From Bacteroides sp. (GTDB taxonomy: Bacteria; Bacteroidota; Bacteroidia; Bacteroidales; Bacteroidaceae), in contig JAFURM010000005.1 in NCBI GenBank assembly GCA_017471925.1, positions 61,659 to 125,658 on the forward strand: a stretch of 64,000 nt of DNA. Direction: 5' to 3'. The first letter of the stretch is position 1. Every line of letters begins with the position of its first letter. Of the stretch, positions 25,175 through 37,033 are shown piece by piece. The position numbers and the translations under genes are program-made. The notes under the pieces were generated by a model. The model was given only the letters and a program-made list of their open reading frames with translations, was not told where the DNA came from and made no database searches.

Positions 25175-25211
25175 CCGTCCCTCACCATACAGGTTGTCGG
25201 ACGGTTTTTTT
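25175..25211 (+). terminator. Terminator of the histone-like gene
   Basis: CCGTCC (25175-25180) pairs with GGACGG (25199-25204), followed by seven T. A perfect 16-bp A/T-rich palindrome lies just before it (25161-25176). Confidence 0.7.
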
Positions 25212-25257
25212 GTGGTCTATTCCTTGCCTTGACATTGCAGGTCTCATTTCCGCTTGC

Positions 25258-25265
25258 TATCTTTG
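25258..25265 (+). promoter_or_regulatory. Promoter of the radical SAM/DUF4130 operon
   Basis: TATCTTTG, 68 bp before the ATG at 25334. No TTTG at -33. Confidence 0.5.
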
Positions 25266-25333
25266 CGTCATTCTATCGGTTGGGGCATTATACCTCGAGG
25301 ATACATTATTATATATAAGAGATTGTTCCGCAC

Positions 25334-26602
25334 ATGAATGAAAATGTCTTGCATAAACTGAAGATACTGGCCGAGTCGGCCAAGTATGATGTCTCCTGTT
25401 CCAGCAGTGGAACAGTTCGCCGAGGAAAACCCGGTGAACTGGGTAACACAGTGGGCGGATGGGGCATTTGTCACAGTTTTGCTGAAGATGGCCGTTGCAT
25501 TTCGTTGCTGAAAATCATGCTGACCAACTACTGTATCTATGATTGTGCCTATTGTGTTAACCGACGAACCAATGACTTGCCTCGAGCCACGCTGTCGGTC
25601 AGCGAGCTCGTGGAATTGACCATGGAGTTCTATCGGCGTAACTACATTGAAGGGCTCTTCCTGAGCAGCGGAGTAGTGCGTAATCCCGATTATACGATGG
25701 AACGGCTGGTGCGTGTGGCCAAAGATTTGCGCACCATACACCGTTTCAACGGTTACATCCATCTGAAGAGTATTCCCGGTGCCAGCCGTGAACTGGTGCT
25801 GGAGGCCGGACGCTATGCTGACCGCCTCAGTGTGAACGTGGAAATACCTAAAGAGGAAAACCTGAAACTCCTGGCTCCTGAAAAAGACCACAAAAGTGTC
25901 TACGCTCCTATGCGCTACATCCAACAAGGGGTGTTGGAGAGTGCCGAAGAACGCAAGAAATTCCGTCGTGCCCCACGCTTCGCGCCTGCCGGACAAAGTA
26001 CACAGATGATTGTGGGAGCAACGTCGGAAACAGACAAAGACATCCTTATGCTCTCTTCCACGCTCTATCAGGGCTCTTCCATGAAACGAGTCTACTACTC
26101 AGGTTACATTTCTGTGAACACTTATGACAAGCGGCTTCCTGCTCTGAAACAGCCTCCATTAGTTCGTGAGAACCGCCTTTACCAAGCCGATTGGTTGATG
26201 CGTTTCTATCAATTCACTGCCGAAGAAATCGTGGATGATGTTCATCCCAATCTGGATTTGGAGATAGATCCTAAGCTGGCGTGGGCTTTGCGCCATCCCG
26301 AGCAATTTCCGGTAGATGTGAACCGTGCAGAGTATGAGACCTTGCTTCGTGTGCCAGGAGTGGGCATAAAGTCAGCACGTCTGATTGTTGCCTCACGTCG
26401 ATTCTCCCGTTTGGGATATTATGAGTTGAGAAAGATGGGAGTCGTGATGAAAAAGGCTCGTTACTTCATTACTTGTCACGAACTGCCCCAACAAACCATA
26501 CACGAATTGACCCCACAAGGCGTGAGAAGCCTACTGTTACCCAAGCCTTCCGGAAAAAGGATGGATGAGCGTCAATTAGTGATAGATTTTGGAGATGTAT
26601 GA
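25334..26602 (+). CDS. Putative DNA modification/repair radical SAM protein
   Basis: 422 aa of the SplB-related family annotated as putative DNA modification/repair radical SAM protein. Cluster cysteines are C67-x3-C71-x2-C74 (NYCIYDCAYC). A helix-hairpin-helix DNA-binding motif lies near the C-terminus (LLRVPGVGIKSARLI, about 338-352), followed by a short tail. It is followed by a DUF4130 gene with a 4-bp overlap, the conserved two-gene pairing of this family. Probable action on damaged or modified bases in duplex DNA; the lesion is unknown. Confidence 0.9.
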   Translation: MNENVLHKLKILAESAKYDVSCSSSGTVRRGKPGELGNTVGGWGICHSFAEDGRCISLLKIMLTNYCIYDCAYCVNRRTNDLPRATLSVSELVELTMEFYRRNYIEGLFLSSGVVRNPDYTMERLVRVAKDLRTIHRFNGYIHLKSIPGASRELVLEAGRYADRLSVNVEIPKEENLKLLAPEKDHKSVYAPMRYIQQGVLESAEERKKFRRAPRFAPAGQSTQMIVGATSETDKDILMLSSTLYQGSSMKRVYYSGYISVNTYDKRLPALKQPPLVRENRLYQADWLMRFYQFTAEEIVDDVHPNLDLEIDPKLAWALRHPEQFPVDVNRAEYETLLRVPGVGIKSARLIVASRRFSRLGYYELRKMGVVMKKARYFITCHELPQQTIHELTPQGVRSLLLPKPSGKRMDERQLVIDFGDV

Positions 26603-27381
26603 TTCTGTATCGGTTCGACAACACCTTTGAAGGGCTGCTGACTTGTGTGTTCGATGCTTATGCCCGTCGTCAGTTCCCCGACCAGTTGGTCATGGAGGGA
26701 GAACCTCTTCCCCTGTTTTATGACGAAATTCATCAGGTGGTGACCGATGAAGAGAAGGCACTTCGTGTGTGGCGCGGACTAAAGAAAAAACTTTCCTCTT
26801 CAGCCATGACCAGTCTGGCTGAGTGCTGGTTGGCTGAAGAAGCGGAAACGCCAATGCTTCTGTTTTACTATATTTGCAAGGCTGTAGATACCCCTTGTTC
26901 CATTGAAACCAATTTTGCCGACCCCATTGTTCTGGAATTATCGCGCATGTGGAAGCGGGTAGATTGGGAACGCATCCGGTTGATGCAGTTTATACGCTTT
27001 CAGAAGGCTGCCGACGGCACCTATTTTGCAGCCGTGAAGCCGGAGAAAAACGCTCTTCCACTCATCACAGGCCATTTCCGCGACCGCTTCCGTACCCAGC
27101 GTTGGATCATCTACGACATAGGGCGAGGTTACGGCTTCTACTATGATATGCAGGAAGTAAAACTCGTCACCTTCAGCGAGGAGAGTCATGAAAGCCATCT
27201 GGTCAGCGGTATGCTCAACGAGAGCCTGATGGACAAGGATGAACAACTCTTTCAACAATTGTGGCGAACCTATTTCAAGGCTATCTGCATCAAAGAGCGT
27301 CTGAATCCCCGTAAGCACCGACAAGATATGCCTGTGCGTTACTGGAAATACCTGACAGAAAAGCAGAAAGAGGCTTTTTAA
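26599..27381 (+). CDS. DUF4130 putative DNA repair/metabolism protein
   Basis: 260 aa. Starts MILYRFDNTFEGLLTCVFDAY, a pattern shared by DUF4130 proteins; the C-terminal half carries QFIRFQKAADGTYFA, the motif RFRTQRWIIYDIGRGYGFYYD and RKHRQDMPVRYWKYL. Members always accompany the radical SAM repair protein, here coupled by the ATGA overlap. The DUF4130 region is remotely related to uracil-DNA-glycosylase-like proteins in annotation practice, but I cannot confirm catalytic residues. Likely partner in the same repair reaction. Confidence 0.88.
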   Translation: MILYRFDNTFEGLLTCVFDAYARRQFPDQLVMEGEPLPLFYDEIHQVVTDEEKALRVWRGLKKKLSSSAMTSLAECWLAEEAETPMLLFYYICKAVDTPCSIETNFADPIVLELSRMWKRVDWERIRLMQFIRFQKAADGTYFAAVKPEKNALPLITGHFRDRFRTQRWIIYDIGRGYGFYYDMQEVKLVTFSEESHESHLVSGMLNESLMDKDEQLFQQLWRTYFKAICIKERLNPRKHRQDMPVRYWKYLTEKQKEAF

Positions 27382-27424
27382 GACATTTTCGCATAGCAAA
27401 AGGGTATGTATCGGAAAAAGGGAG

Positions 27425-27432
27425 TATCTTTG
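27425..27432 (+). promoter_or_regulatory. Promoter of the DUF1573 gene
   Basis: TATCTTTG. Transcription would begin at about 27439, after the ATG at 27437, so a later start codon must be used. Confidence 0.55.
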
Positions 27433-27463
27433 TCCCATGAAACTTATGAAATATATGCAAAAT

Positions 27464-27913
27464 ATGATGATTAAAAGAATGATGTGTTATCTGGTGATGG
27501 CCCTCATGGGATGTGGCATCGCTGGTGCACAAGGTAAGATGGAGGCCGACATCAAGTTCGACAAAACCACCCATAACTTTGGTGAATTCCCGGCCGACAG
27601 TGCTGTGGTAAGTCACACTTTTACCTTCACCAATGTGGGCAATGGTCCCTTGGTTATCCATCAGGCATACGCTTCCTGCGGCTGCACCGTACCCGAATAT
27701 ACCCAAGAGCCGGTGTTGCCTGGTAAAACCGGTACGCTGAAGGTTACCTATGACGGCAGTAATCGTCGTCCGGGTAGCTTCATGAAGAGCGTAACCCTGC
27801 GTACCAACGGCAAGACCGATATGATCCGTATTTTCATTGAAGGTGAAATGGTGGCTGCCAAGTCGGCTGATAACGAGAAAAAAGACAAGAATCCCCATCA
27901 AAAGAAGGAATAA
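27464..27913 (+). CDS. DUF1573 secreted/periplasmic protein
   Basis: 149 aa from MMIKRMMCYLV. The upstream ATGs at 27437 and 27446 lie at or before the expected transcription start, so I moved the start downstream. A signal peptide (MALMGCGIAGAQ) precedes a single DUF1573 beta-sandwich: KTTHNFGEFPADSAVVSHTF, TNVGNGPLVI, ASCGCTVPEY, PGKTGTLKVTYD. The ASCGC pair is the family hallmark. DUF1573 is an Ig-like domain common in Bacteroidetes, of unknown role. Charged C-terminal tail. Closed by a terminator. Confidence 0.88.
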   Translation: MMIKRMMCYLVMALMGCGIAGAQGKMEADIKFDKTTHNFGEFPADSAVVSHTFTFTNVGNGPLVIHQAYASCGCTVPEYTQEPVLPGKTGTLKVTYDGSNRRPGSFMKSVTLRTNGKTDMIRIFIEGEMVAAKSADNEKKDKNPHQKKE

Positions 27914-27948
27914 GGCTTAAACCTATCATTCGTATACATTTTCTATAA

Positions 27949-27977
27949 GGAGAATCTTTTGATTCTCCTTTTTTTTT
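27949..27977 (+). terminator. Terminator of the DUF1573 gene
   Basis: GGAGAATC (27949-27956), loop TTTT, GATTCTCC (27961-27968), then nine T. Confidence 0.9.
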
Positions 27978-28040
27978 GCTTCCTTTGGGGCGGAAAACGC
28001 CTTTCAGAGCGGACAACAAATTTAATACGAATATAAAAAG

Positions 28041-30026
28041 ATGAAAGAAAACGAACAAATCACCGGATTGCCGGACAACGCATTCCGAGAACTAAAGCCG
28101 GGGGAAATATACAATCCCCTGATGAGTGCAGACAAGAATTATCCCGAAGTAAACCTATGGTCAGTGTTATGGGGCATCGGTATGGCCATCTTGTTTTCGG
28201 CCGCAGCTGCTTACTTGGGGCTGAAAGTAGGTCAGGTGTTTGAAGCGGCCATCCCCATCGCCATTATTGCGGTAGGTGTGTCCGGAGCAGCCAAGCGCAA
28301 GCACGCTTTAGGTGAAAATGTCATCATCCAGTCTATTGGTGCCAGTTCGGGTGTCATTGTAGCCGGTGCCATCTTCACCCTGCCTGCTCTCTACATACTG
28401 CAGGAAAGCTATCCGGAAGAGATTACCGTCACTTTCACACAAGTGTTTGTCAGCTCATTGCTGGGAGGCGTATTGGGTATTCTGTTCCTGATTCCTTTCC
28501 GCAAGTATTTCGTGAGCGATATGCACGGCAAATATCCTTTCCCCGAAGCTACAGCCACTACACAAGTGCTTGTGTCGGGCGAAAAGGGAGGTAGCCAGGC
28601 CAAGCCTCTTTTGTTGGCAGGTATCATCGGTGGTCTCTATGACTTCATTGTGGCTACTTTCGGTTGGTGGAATGAAAACTTTACCACACGTGTCTGTGCT
28701 TTGGGTGAGATGGTGGCCGATAAGGCCAAACTGGTATTTAAGGTGAACACCGGTGCTGCCGTACTTGGTTTAGGTTATATCGTAGGCTTGAAGTATGCGG
28801 CCATCATCTGTGCCGGTTCATTGGCCGTATGGTGGCTCATCATTCCCGGTATGTCATTGATTTGGGGCGACAGCGTGTTGAATCAGTGGAATCCGGAAAT
28901 CACTTCTACCGTAGGTGCCATGTCTCCCGAAGAGATTTTCAAGTACTACGCCAAGAGTATCGGTATCGGTGGCATTGCCATGGCCGGTATTATCGGCATC
29001 ATCAAGTCATGGGGCATCATCAAGAGTGCCGTTGGTCTGGCGGCAAAGGAGATGGGCGGCAAAGGCGGAGAGTTCAAGGCTGTGAAGCGTACCCAGCGTG
29101 ACCTTTCCATGAAGATCATCGCCATCGGCTCCATCGTAACCCTGATTTTGGTGACACTATTCTTCTATTTTGATGTGATGCAGGGCAACCTGTTGCATAC
29201 GTTGGTGGCTATTCTTCTGGTAGCCGGTATCGCCTTCCTTTTCACTACAGTAGCCGCTAATGCCATTGCTATTGTTGGTACTAATCCGGTATCTGGCATG
29301 ACACTGATGACGCTGATTCTGGCCTCTGTTGTCATGGTAGCTGTCGGGCTGAAAGGTCCTGGCGGTATGGTGGCAGCTTTGGTCATGGGAGGTGTGGTTT
29401 GTACGGCCCTTTCCATGGCTGGCGGTTTCATTACCGACCTGAAGATTGGTTATTGGTTGGGCACAACTCCCGTCAAGCAGGAGAAGTGGAAATTCCTCGG
29501 TACCATTGTTTCAGCTGCCACAGTGGGTGGTGTCATGATTGTACTGAACGAGACTTATGGCTTTACGAGCGGTGATTTGGCTGCCCCGCAAGCTAACGCT
29601 ATGGCAGCTGTCATAGAGCCCTTGATGAGTGGTGTGGGAGCACCTTGGTTACTTTATGGCATCGGTGCAGTATTTGCCATCATCCTGAACTTCTTCAAGA
29701 TTCCCGCACTGGCATTCGCTTTGGGTATGTTCATTCCGTTGGAACTGAATGTTCCGTTGGTTGTGGGCGGTGCCATTAACTGGTTTGTAACGACACGTTC
29801 CAAGGACGCTTCTCTCAATGCCGAGCGTGGTGAGAAAGGTACCTTGCTGGCGTCAGGCTTCATCGCCGGTGGTGCATTGATGGGCGTTGTCAGTGCTGCT
29901 ATGCGTTTTGGTGGTATCAATCTGGTCAATGACGCCTGGCTGGCCAACACATGGTCGCAAGTGCTGGCTTTGGCGGCCTATGCCTGTCTGATAGTCTACT
30001 TCATCAAAGCTTCGATGAAAAAATAA
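28041..30026 (+). CDS. OPT family oligopeptide transporter
   Basis: 661 aa with about 14-16 hydrophobic segments. Signature regions are YNPLMSADKNYPEVNLWSVL at the N-terminus, YLGLKVGQVFEAAIPIAI, GLYDFIVATFGWW and TVAANAIAIVGTNPVSGMT. The OPT superfamily moves oligopeptides or metal-chelates; proton coupling is typical. The gene stands alone between the DUF1573 gene and a carbohydrate-related pair. Substrate is undefined. Upstream 127 bp contain a terminator but no strong -7 box. Confidence 0.92.
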   Translation: MKENEQITGLPDNAFRELKPGEIYNPLMSADKNYPEVNLWSVLWGIGMAILFSAAAAYLGLKVGQVFEAAIPIAIIAVGVSGAAKRKHALGENVIIQSIGASSGVIVAGAIFTLPALYILQESYPEEITVTFTQVFVSSLLGGVLGILFLIPFRKYFVSDMHGKYPFPEATATTQVLVSGEKGGSQAKPLLLAGIIGGLYDFIVATFGWWNENFTTRVCALGEMVADKAKLVFKVNTGAAVLGLGYIVGLKYAAIICAGSLAVWWLIIPGMSLIWGDSVLNQWNPEITSTVGAMSPEEIFKYYAKSIGIGGIAMAGIIGIIKSWGIIKSAVGLAAKEMGGKGGEFKAVKRTQRDLSMKIIAIGSIVTLILVTLFFYFDVMQGNLLHTLVAILLVAGIAFLFTTVAANAIAIVGTNPVSGMTLMTLILASVVMVAVGLKGPGGMVAALVMGGVVCTALSMAGGFITDLKIGYWLGTTPVKQEKWKFLGTIVSAATVGGVMIVLNETYGFTSGDLAAPQANAMAAVIEPLMSGVGAPWLLYGIGAVFAIILNFFKIPALAFALGMFIPLELNVPLVVGGAINWFVTTRSKDASLNAERGEKGTLLASGFIAGGALMGVVSAAMRFGGINLVNDAWLANTWSQVLALAAYACLIVYFIKASMKK

Positions 30027-30063
30027 AACGTGTATCATGTCAAGAGGAAAACAGGTCTAAAAA

Positions 30064-30120
30064 TGAACATATGTTCAAGCGGCAACGAACATATGTTCAT
30101 GGGGATTTGAACTTATGCTC
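30064..30120. repeat. Three phased GAACATATGTTC dyads
   Basis: Two perfect 12-bp palindromes (30065-30076, 30087-30098) and one degenerate copy (30109-30120) start exactly 22 bp apart, so they lie on the same face of the helix. They sit in the 143-bp spacer before the esterase/beta-galactosidase genes. A cooperative regulator site is plausible; a repeated element is the alternative. Confidence 0.6.
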
Positions 30121-30190
30121 CTCTAAATCCGACTGAATCGCGGAAAAAACAAATGAAACGAATGATAGAATGAATTTAAAACAATATACT

Positions 30191-31060
30191 ATGAAACGGA
30201 TGAAAAATATATGTACACTGCTTTTATTGTTTGCAAGCACTATGTTATACGCACAAAAGCCCGTTGAACTGCTCTTGTGGCCCAACGGTGCTCCCAACAG
30301 CAATGGATTGACCGGAACGGAAGAGGATCTTCAGGGAGGACGGGTGGCCAATGTGGTCAGTCCTTCCATTACGGTCTATCCGGCCAAGAACCCCAATGGT
30401 TTGGCTATTATCATGTGTCCCGGAGGAGGATATGCCCGTCTGGCTATGAACCATGAAGGCCACGACATGGCCGACTGGTTCAATGCACAAGGCATTACTT
30501 ATGTGGTACTGAAATACCGTATGCCCAACGGCAATTATGAAGTGCCTCTGTCGGATGCTGAGCAAGCCATTCGTCTGGTACGCCAACATGCAGCTGAGTG
30601 GAAAGTGGATGCCCATCGGGTTGGCATCATGGGCGCATCGGCTGGCGGACATTTGGCCGCTTCACTGGCCACTTTATACAGCAGTGAGGAGACACGTCCC
30701 GACTTTCAGATACTCTTCTACCCCGTCATTTCCATGAAAGAAGGAGTTACACACGCCGGTTCGCGCACCAATCTTATCGGCCAGCACCCTTCACAGGAAT
30801 TGGAGACCAGGTTTACGTTGGAGAAACAAGTCAATGAACAGACTCCTCAGGCTTTCATCATGCTTTCGGGTGATGACCGTGCCGTGCCCCCCATTAACGG
30901 CATCGGCTATTACCTGGCCATGAACGAAAAGAGCGTGTCGGCTTCCCTGCATGTCTATCCCACCGGTGGACATGGATGGGGTTACCGTGATAGTTTCATC
31001 TACAAGCGCCAATGGACCGGCGAACTGGAGAAATGGTTGCGTACCGGCCTGAAGTTCTGA
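30191..31060 (+). CDS. Secreted alpha/beta hydrolase (BD-FAE/acetylxylan esterase-like)
   Basis: 289 aa from MKRMKNICTL with a signal peptide (LLLLFASTMLYAQ). The alpha/beta-hydrolase core shows the oxyanion motif CPGGGYARLAMN, the nucleophile elbow GASAGGH and a catalytic His in GGHGWGY. This pattern matches esterases that remove acetyl or feruloyl groups from plant glycans. It precedes the LacZ-type gene by 37 bp, which suggests a two-gene unit acting on decorated galactosides. An extra 7-residue start at 30170 is possible. Confidence 0.87.
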   Translation: MKRMKNICTLLLLFASTMLYAQKPVELLLWPNGAPNSNGLTGTEEDLQGGRVANVVSPSITVYPAKNPNGLAIIMCPGGGYARLAMNHEGHDMADWFNAQGITYVVLKYRMPNGNYEVPLSDAEQAIRLVRQHAAEWKVDAHRVGIMGASAGGHLAASLATLYSSEETRPDFQILFYPVISMKEGVTHAGSRTNLIGQHPSQELETRFTLEKQVNEQTPQAFIMLSGDDRAVPPINGIGYYLAMNEKSVSASLHVYPTGGHGWGYRDSFIYKRQWTGELEKWLRTGLKF

Positions 31061-31073
31061 TATCTCTCCGTAA

Positions 31074-34328
<3,255 letters not shown>

Positions 34329-34356
34329 TTTTAGAGGCCTAAAATTCAATAAAATT

Positions 34357-34391
34357 AAAAAGGATGTCGTATTTTTGCGGCATCCTTTTTT
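34357..34391 (+). terminator. Terminator with a -7 box in its loop
   Basis: AAAAAGGATG (34357-34366) pairs with CATCCTTTTT (34381-34390). The loop contains TATTTTTG (34370-34377), a -7 box correctly placed for the DUF1460 gene starting at 34444 or 34459. Confidence 0.7.
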
Positions 34392-34443
34392 GTTTCCATC
34401 AACAAAGAGGAGGTAAAGACATAAATTAAGCATCATTATCCAA

Positions 34444-35247
34444 ATGAATAAAGAACCGATGAAAACAAGACTCAACACACTACTGGGCATCCTTTGCCTG
34501 ATAATGACTGCCCTCCCCTCTTGGGCCCAAACGACAGACAACTCCATGCTGAGTAATGGTATCAACTTTATAGACATCCCCTATGTGGCCCATACGCTGG
34601 ACTTGGAAGACGAGGAAGACCTTGTCATCAACTGTGACGAGATGGACTGCATGACTTTTGTAGAATATACCTTGGCCCTCTCCCTCTGCCCTACCGAGGA
34701 TGGTCAGGTGGCCGAAGGAGACTTTGCCGACTGGGTACAGAAGATTCGTTATCGTGACGGTAAGATTGACGGTTATACTTCCCGCCTGCACTATGCCACC
34801 GATTGGATAGACAATGGCCTTCGCAACGGTTTCCTGGAAGACGTGACCGCCAAGTACAGTCCCTACACCAAGAAGGTGGCCCTATCCTATATGAGTAACA
34901 ATCCCGAGCGGTATCGTCAGCTGGCCCATTCTCCCGAGAATATCGCCAAGATGGCAGCCATTGAGAAGCGTCTTTCCCAGCAAGAATTCAACTACTTCCC
35001 CGAAGAGTTGCTTCCAGTCAAGGGATTGCCTTGGATTAAGGATGGTGACATCATTGCTTTCGTCACCAACACCCCCGGTTTAGACATAGCCCACTTTGGC
35101 ATTGCCATCTATGTGGACGGCAAGTTAGGGCTTCTCCATGCCTCTTCTTCCGAAAAGAAGGTGGTCATCTCTCGTGTAGCCATGTCCCAGATGCTGAAGA
35201 GCAACTACAAGTGGACCGGCATCCGCGTGCTGCGAATGAAGAAATGA
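34444..35247 (+). CDS. DUF1460 family amidase-like protein
   Basis: 267 aa exported protein of the DUF1460 family (N-acetylmuramyl-L-alanine amidase-like, NlpC/P60 fold). The signal peptide is MKTRLNTLLGILCLIMTALP, and an alternative start at 34459 would begin exactly there. Catalytic cysteine lies in DEMDCMTFVEYTLAL and the conserved histidine in DIAHFGIAIYV. The family cleaves peptidoglycan fragments or small muropeptides in the periplasm. It stands alone with its own promoter and terminator. Confidence 0.87.
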   Translation: MNKEPMKTRLNTLLGILCLIMTALPSWAQTTDNSMLSNGINFIDIPYVAHTLDLEDEEDLVINCDEMDCMTFVEYTLALSLCPTEDGQVAEGDFADWVQKIRYRDGKIDGYTSRLHYATDWIDNGLRNGFLEDVTAKYSPYTKKVALSYMSNNPERYRQLAHSPENIAKMAAIEKRLSQQEFNYFPEELLPVKGLPWIKDGDIIAFVTNTPGLDIAHFGIAIYVDGKLGLLHASSSEKKVVISRVAMSQMLKSNYKWTGIRVLRMKK

Positions 35248-35284
35248 GACGAAGCCTCTCGGGCAAGTATCAATAACAGCTTTT

Positions 35285-35328
35285 CCTAAAATCTGTTTCG
35301 TTAGCGGGGAACAGGTTTTAGGAATTTT
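35285..35328 (+). terminator. Terminator of the DUF1460 gene
   Basis: CCTAAAATCTGTT (35285-35297) pairs with AACAGGTTTTAGG (35310-35322, one G-U), then AATTTTTT. Confidence 0.75.
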
Positions 35329-35391
35329 TTCATTTATCTGAGGATACTTTTCCGAAGGGTATTTCGGGATGTTGCGCATGTTCCGGGAAAG

Positions 35392-35464
35392 AGCGGCAAG
35401 CGGGACTCGAACCCGTGACCCTCGGCTTGGGAAGCCGATGCTCTACCAACTGAGCTACTGCCGC
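35392..35464 (-). tRNA. tRNA-Gly (CCC anticodon)
   Basis: 73-nt minus-strand cloverleaf: acceptor GCGGCAG/TTGCCGC, D arm AGCTCAGTTGGTAGAGC, anticodon loop TTCCCAA giving CCC, T arm with GGTTCGAGTCC, discriminator U. CCA is not encoded. Confidence 0.93.
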
Positions 35465-35488
35465 ATGTGCGTCTGTCTTTGACGGGCG

Positions 35489-35519
35489 CAAAGGTAAACA
35501 AAAAGTTGTGAAAGGCAAA
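35489..35519 (-). promoter_or_regulatory. Promoter of tRNA-Gly
   Basis: Minus-strand TTTG (35516-35519), 19-bp spacer, TACCTTTG (35489-35496): full consensus. Confidence 0.75.
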
Positions 35520-35572
35520 CAATGGGCGATGAAAAAATGTTTCGGTATCTGAAAATGAACCGTAACTGAAGC

Positions 35573-37021
35573 ATGAAACGAATCCTATTGCTGCTCATCG
35601 GAGGGGGAATCCTCCTGACGTGTCCCAAGGCACAGGAAAACATCTCCATTCCCCTCTCCTATTTCGAAGCCCTGAAGCGGCTGGAGAAGAGCAACCGCAG
35701 TCTGCAGATTGCCGACAAGGCCGTGGAAACGGCACGGGCCGAGCATGACAGACTGAATGCCCTGTGGCTGCCTTCGCTACAGGCGGCAGGAAGTTATGTG
35801 CACCTCTCCCAACAAGTGGAGGTGAGACAACCTCTCGCGACCTATACCGGACCGGCCAAGGAACTGGTGCAGGAACTACTGCCTGACGACCAACTGATTA
35901 CCGGCCTGCTGGACCAGGCGGGCGGCTACACGCTGACTGTTCCCCTGCTGCCGCGCAACCTGACGAGTGTAGGCGTAACAGCCGAATGGATGCTCTTCAC
36001 GGGAGGAAAGCGCATACAGGCCGACCGGATAGGCCAACGCCTGACAGAACTGGCCCGTGAGGAACGTCGGCAGACACTCTCCACACAGCAGGTGCTGCTG
36101 GCCGAGAGCTACTTCGGCTTGCGTCTGGCACAGGAGGTGGTCCGGGTGAAGCAGGAGACCTATCACAGTCTGGAGCATCACTATCATGATGCCCTGAAGA
36201 TGGAGGCCGCCGGCATTACGGACAAGGCCGGACGCCTCTTTGCCCAAGTCAATATGGACGAGGCACGACGCGAATGGGAGGCGGCACGGAAAGAGGTCGG
36301 AGTGCTACAGCACAGCCTGCTTAACCTGCTTAACCTGCCGGACAGCATCACCCTACAGCCCACCACTGCCCTCTTTATCCTTCCCGCCCTTCCCCCGAGG
36401 GAACTGCTGCTGCAGACCATGCAGACGAGCAACCCAGTGGTAAACAGTCTGCATCTGCAGCAAGAGGTGGCTCGCAGGGAACTGCGTATGGAACAGAGTG
36501 CCTACCTGCCCAATGTTGCCCTCTTCGGCCGTCAGACGCTCTATGCACACGGTCTGCCCGACCACCTGATGCCTCGTACCGTGGTGGGCGTGGGCTTCAC
36601 CTGGAACCTCTTCGACGGACTGGCCCGTGAGAAGCGCATCAGGCAGTCCCGACTGGCCATACAGACCCTGACGCTGACCCGCGAAAAGACAACGAATGAC
36701 CTGCAGGTAGCCATAGACAAGCTCTACGCCCAGTTGGAGAAGGCCCAAGAGAACGTACGCACCCTGGAAAGCTCCATCGCCCTGAGCGAAGAGCTGCTAC
36801 GTATCCGCAGGAAGTCCTTTGCCGAGGGGATGGCCACCTCCACCGATGTGGTGGATGCCGAGAACCTGCTGGCAGCCACACGCACCGCTAAGCTGGCAGC
36901 CTGCTATGAGTTTGTCGTGGCCCTGTGCAACCTGCAGGCCCTGTGTGGCGACTCCACCCTGCTGCCGCCCTTTCCCGTTCCTGCGGAGAGCGAATCCGTT
37001 ATCCTTACCGTCAACCCCTAA
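35573..37021 (+). CDS. TolC family outer-membrane efflux protein
   Basis: 482 aa with a signal peptide (MKRILLLLIGGGILLTCPKAQ split as MKRILLLLIGGGILL, TCPKAQ). Two OEP repeats follow: the first half has LEKSNRSLQIADKAVETARAE, and the second has FAEGMATSTDVVDAENLLAA, the usual helical-barrel hallmark. It would form the trimeric outer-membrane tunnel of a tripartite exporter. It leads an operon with the HlyD-type adaptor 12 bp downstream and the fused ABC-2 permease. Substrate is unknown. Confidence 0.92.
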   Translation: MKRILLLLIGGGILLTCPKAQENISIPLSYFEALKRLEKSNRSLQIADKAVETARAEHDRLNALWLPSLQAAGSYVHLSQQVEVRQPLATYTGPAKELVQELLPDDQLITGLLDQAGGYTLTVPLLPRNLTSVGVTAEWMLFTGGKRIQADRIGQRLTELAREERRQTLSTQQVLLAESYFGLRLAQEVVRVKQETYHSLEHHYHDALKMEAAGITDKAGRLFAQVNMDEARREWEAARKEVGVLQHSLLNLLNLPDSITLQPTTALFILPALPPRELLLQTMQTSNPVVNSLHLQQEVARRELRMEQSAYLPNVALFGRQTLYAHGLPDHLMPRTVVGVGFTWNLFDGLAREKRIRQSRLAIQTLTLTREKTTNDLQVAIDKLYAQLEKAQENVRTLESSIALSEELLRIRRKSFAEGMATSTDVVDAENLLAATRTAKLAACYEFVVALCNLQALCGDSTLLPPFPVPAESESVILTVNP

Positions 37022-37033
37022 TCCCTTACAGCC

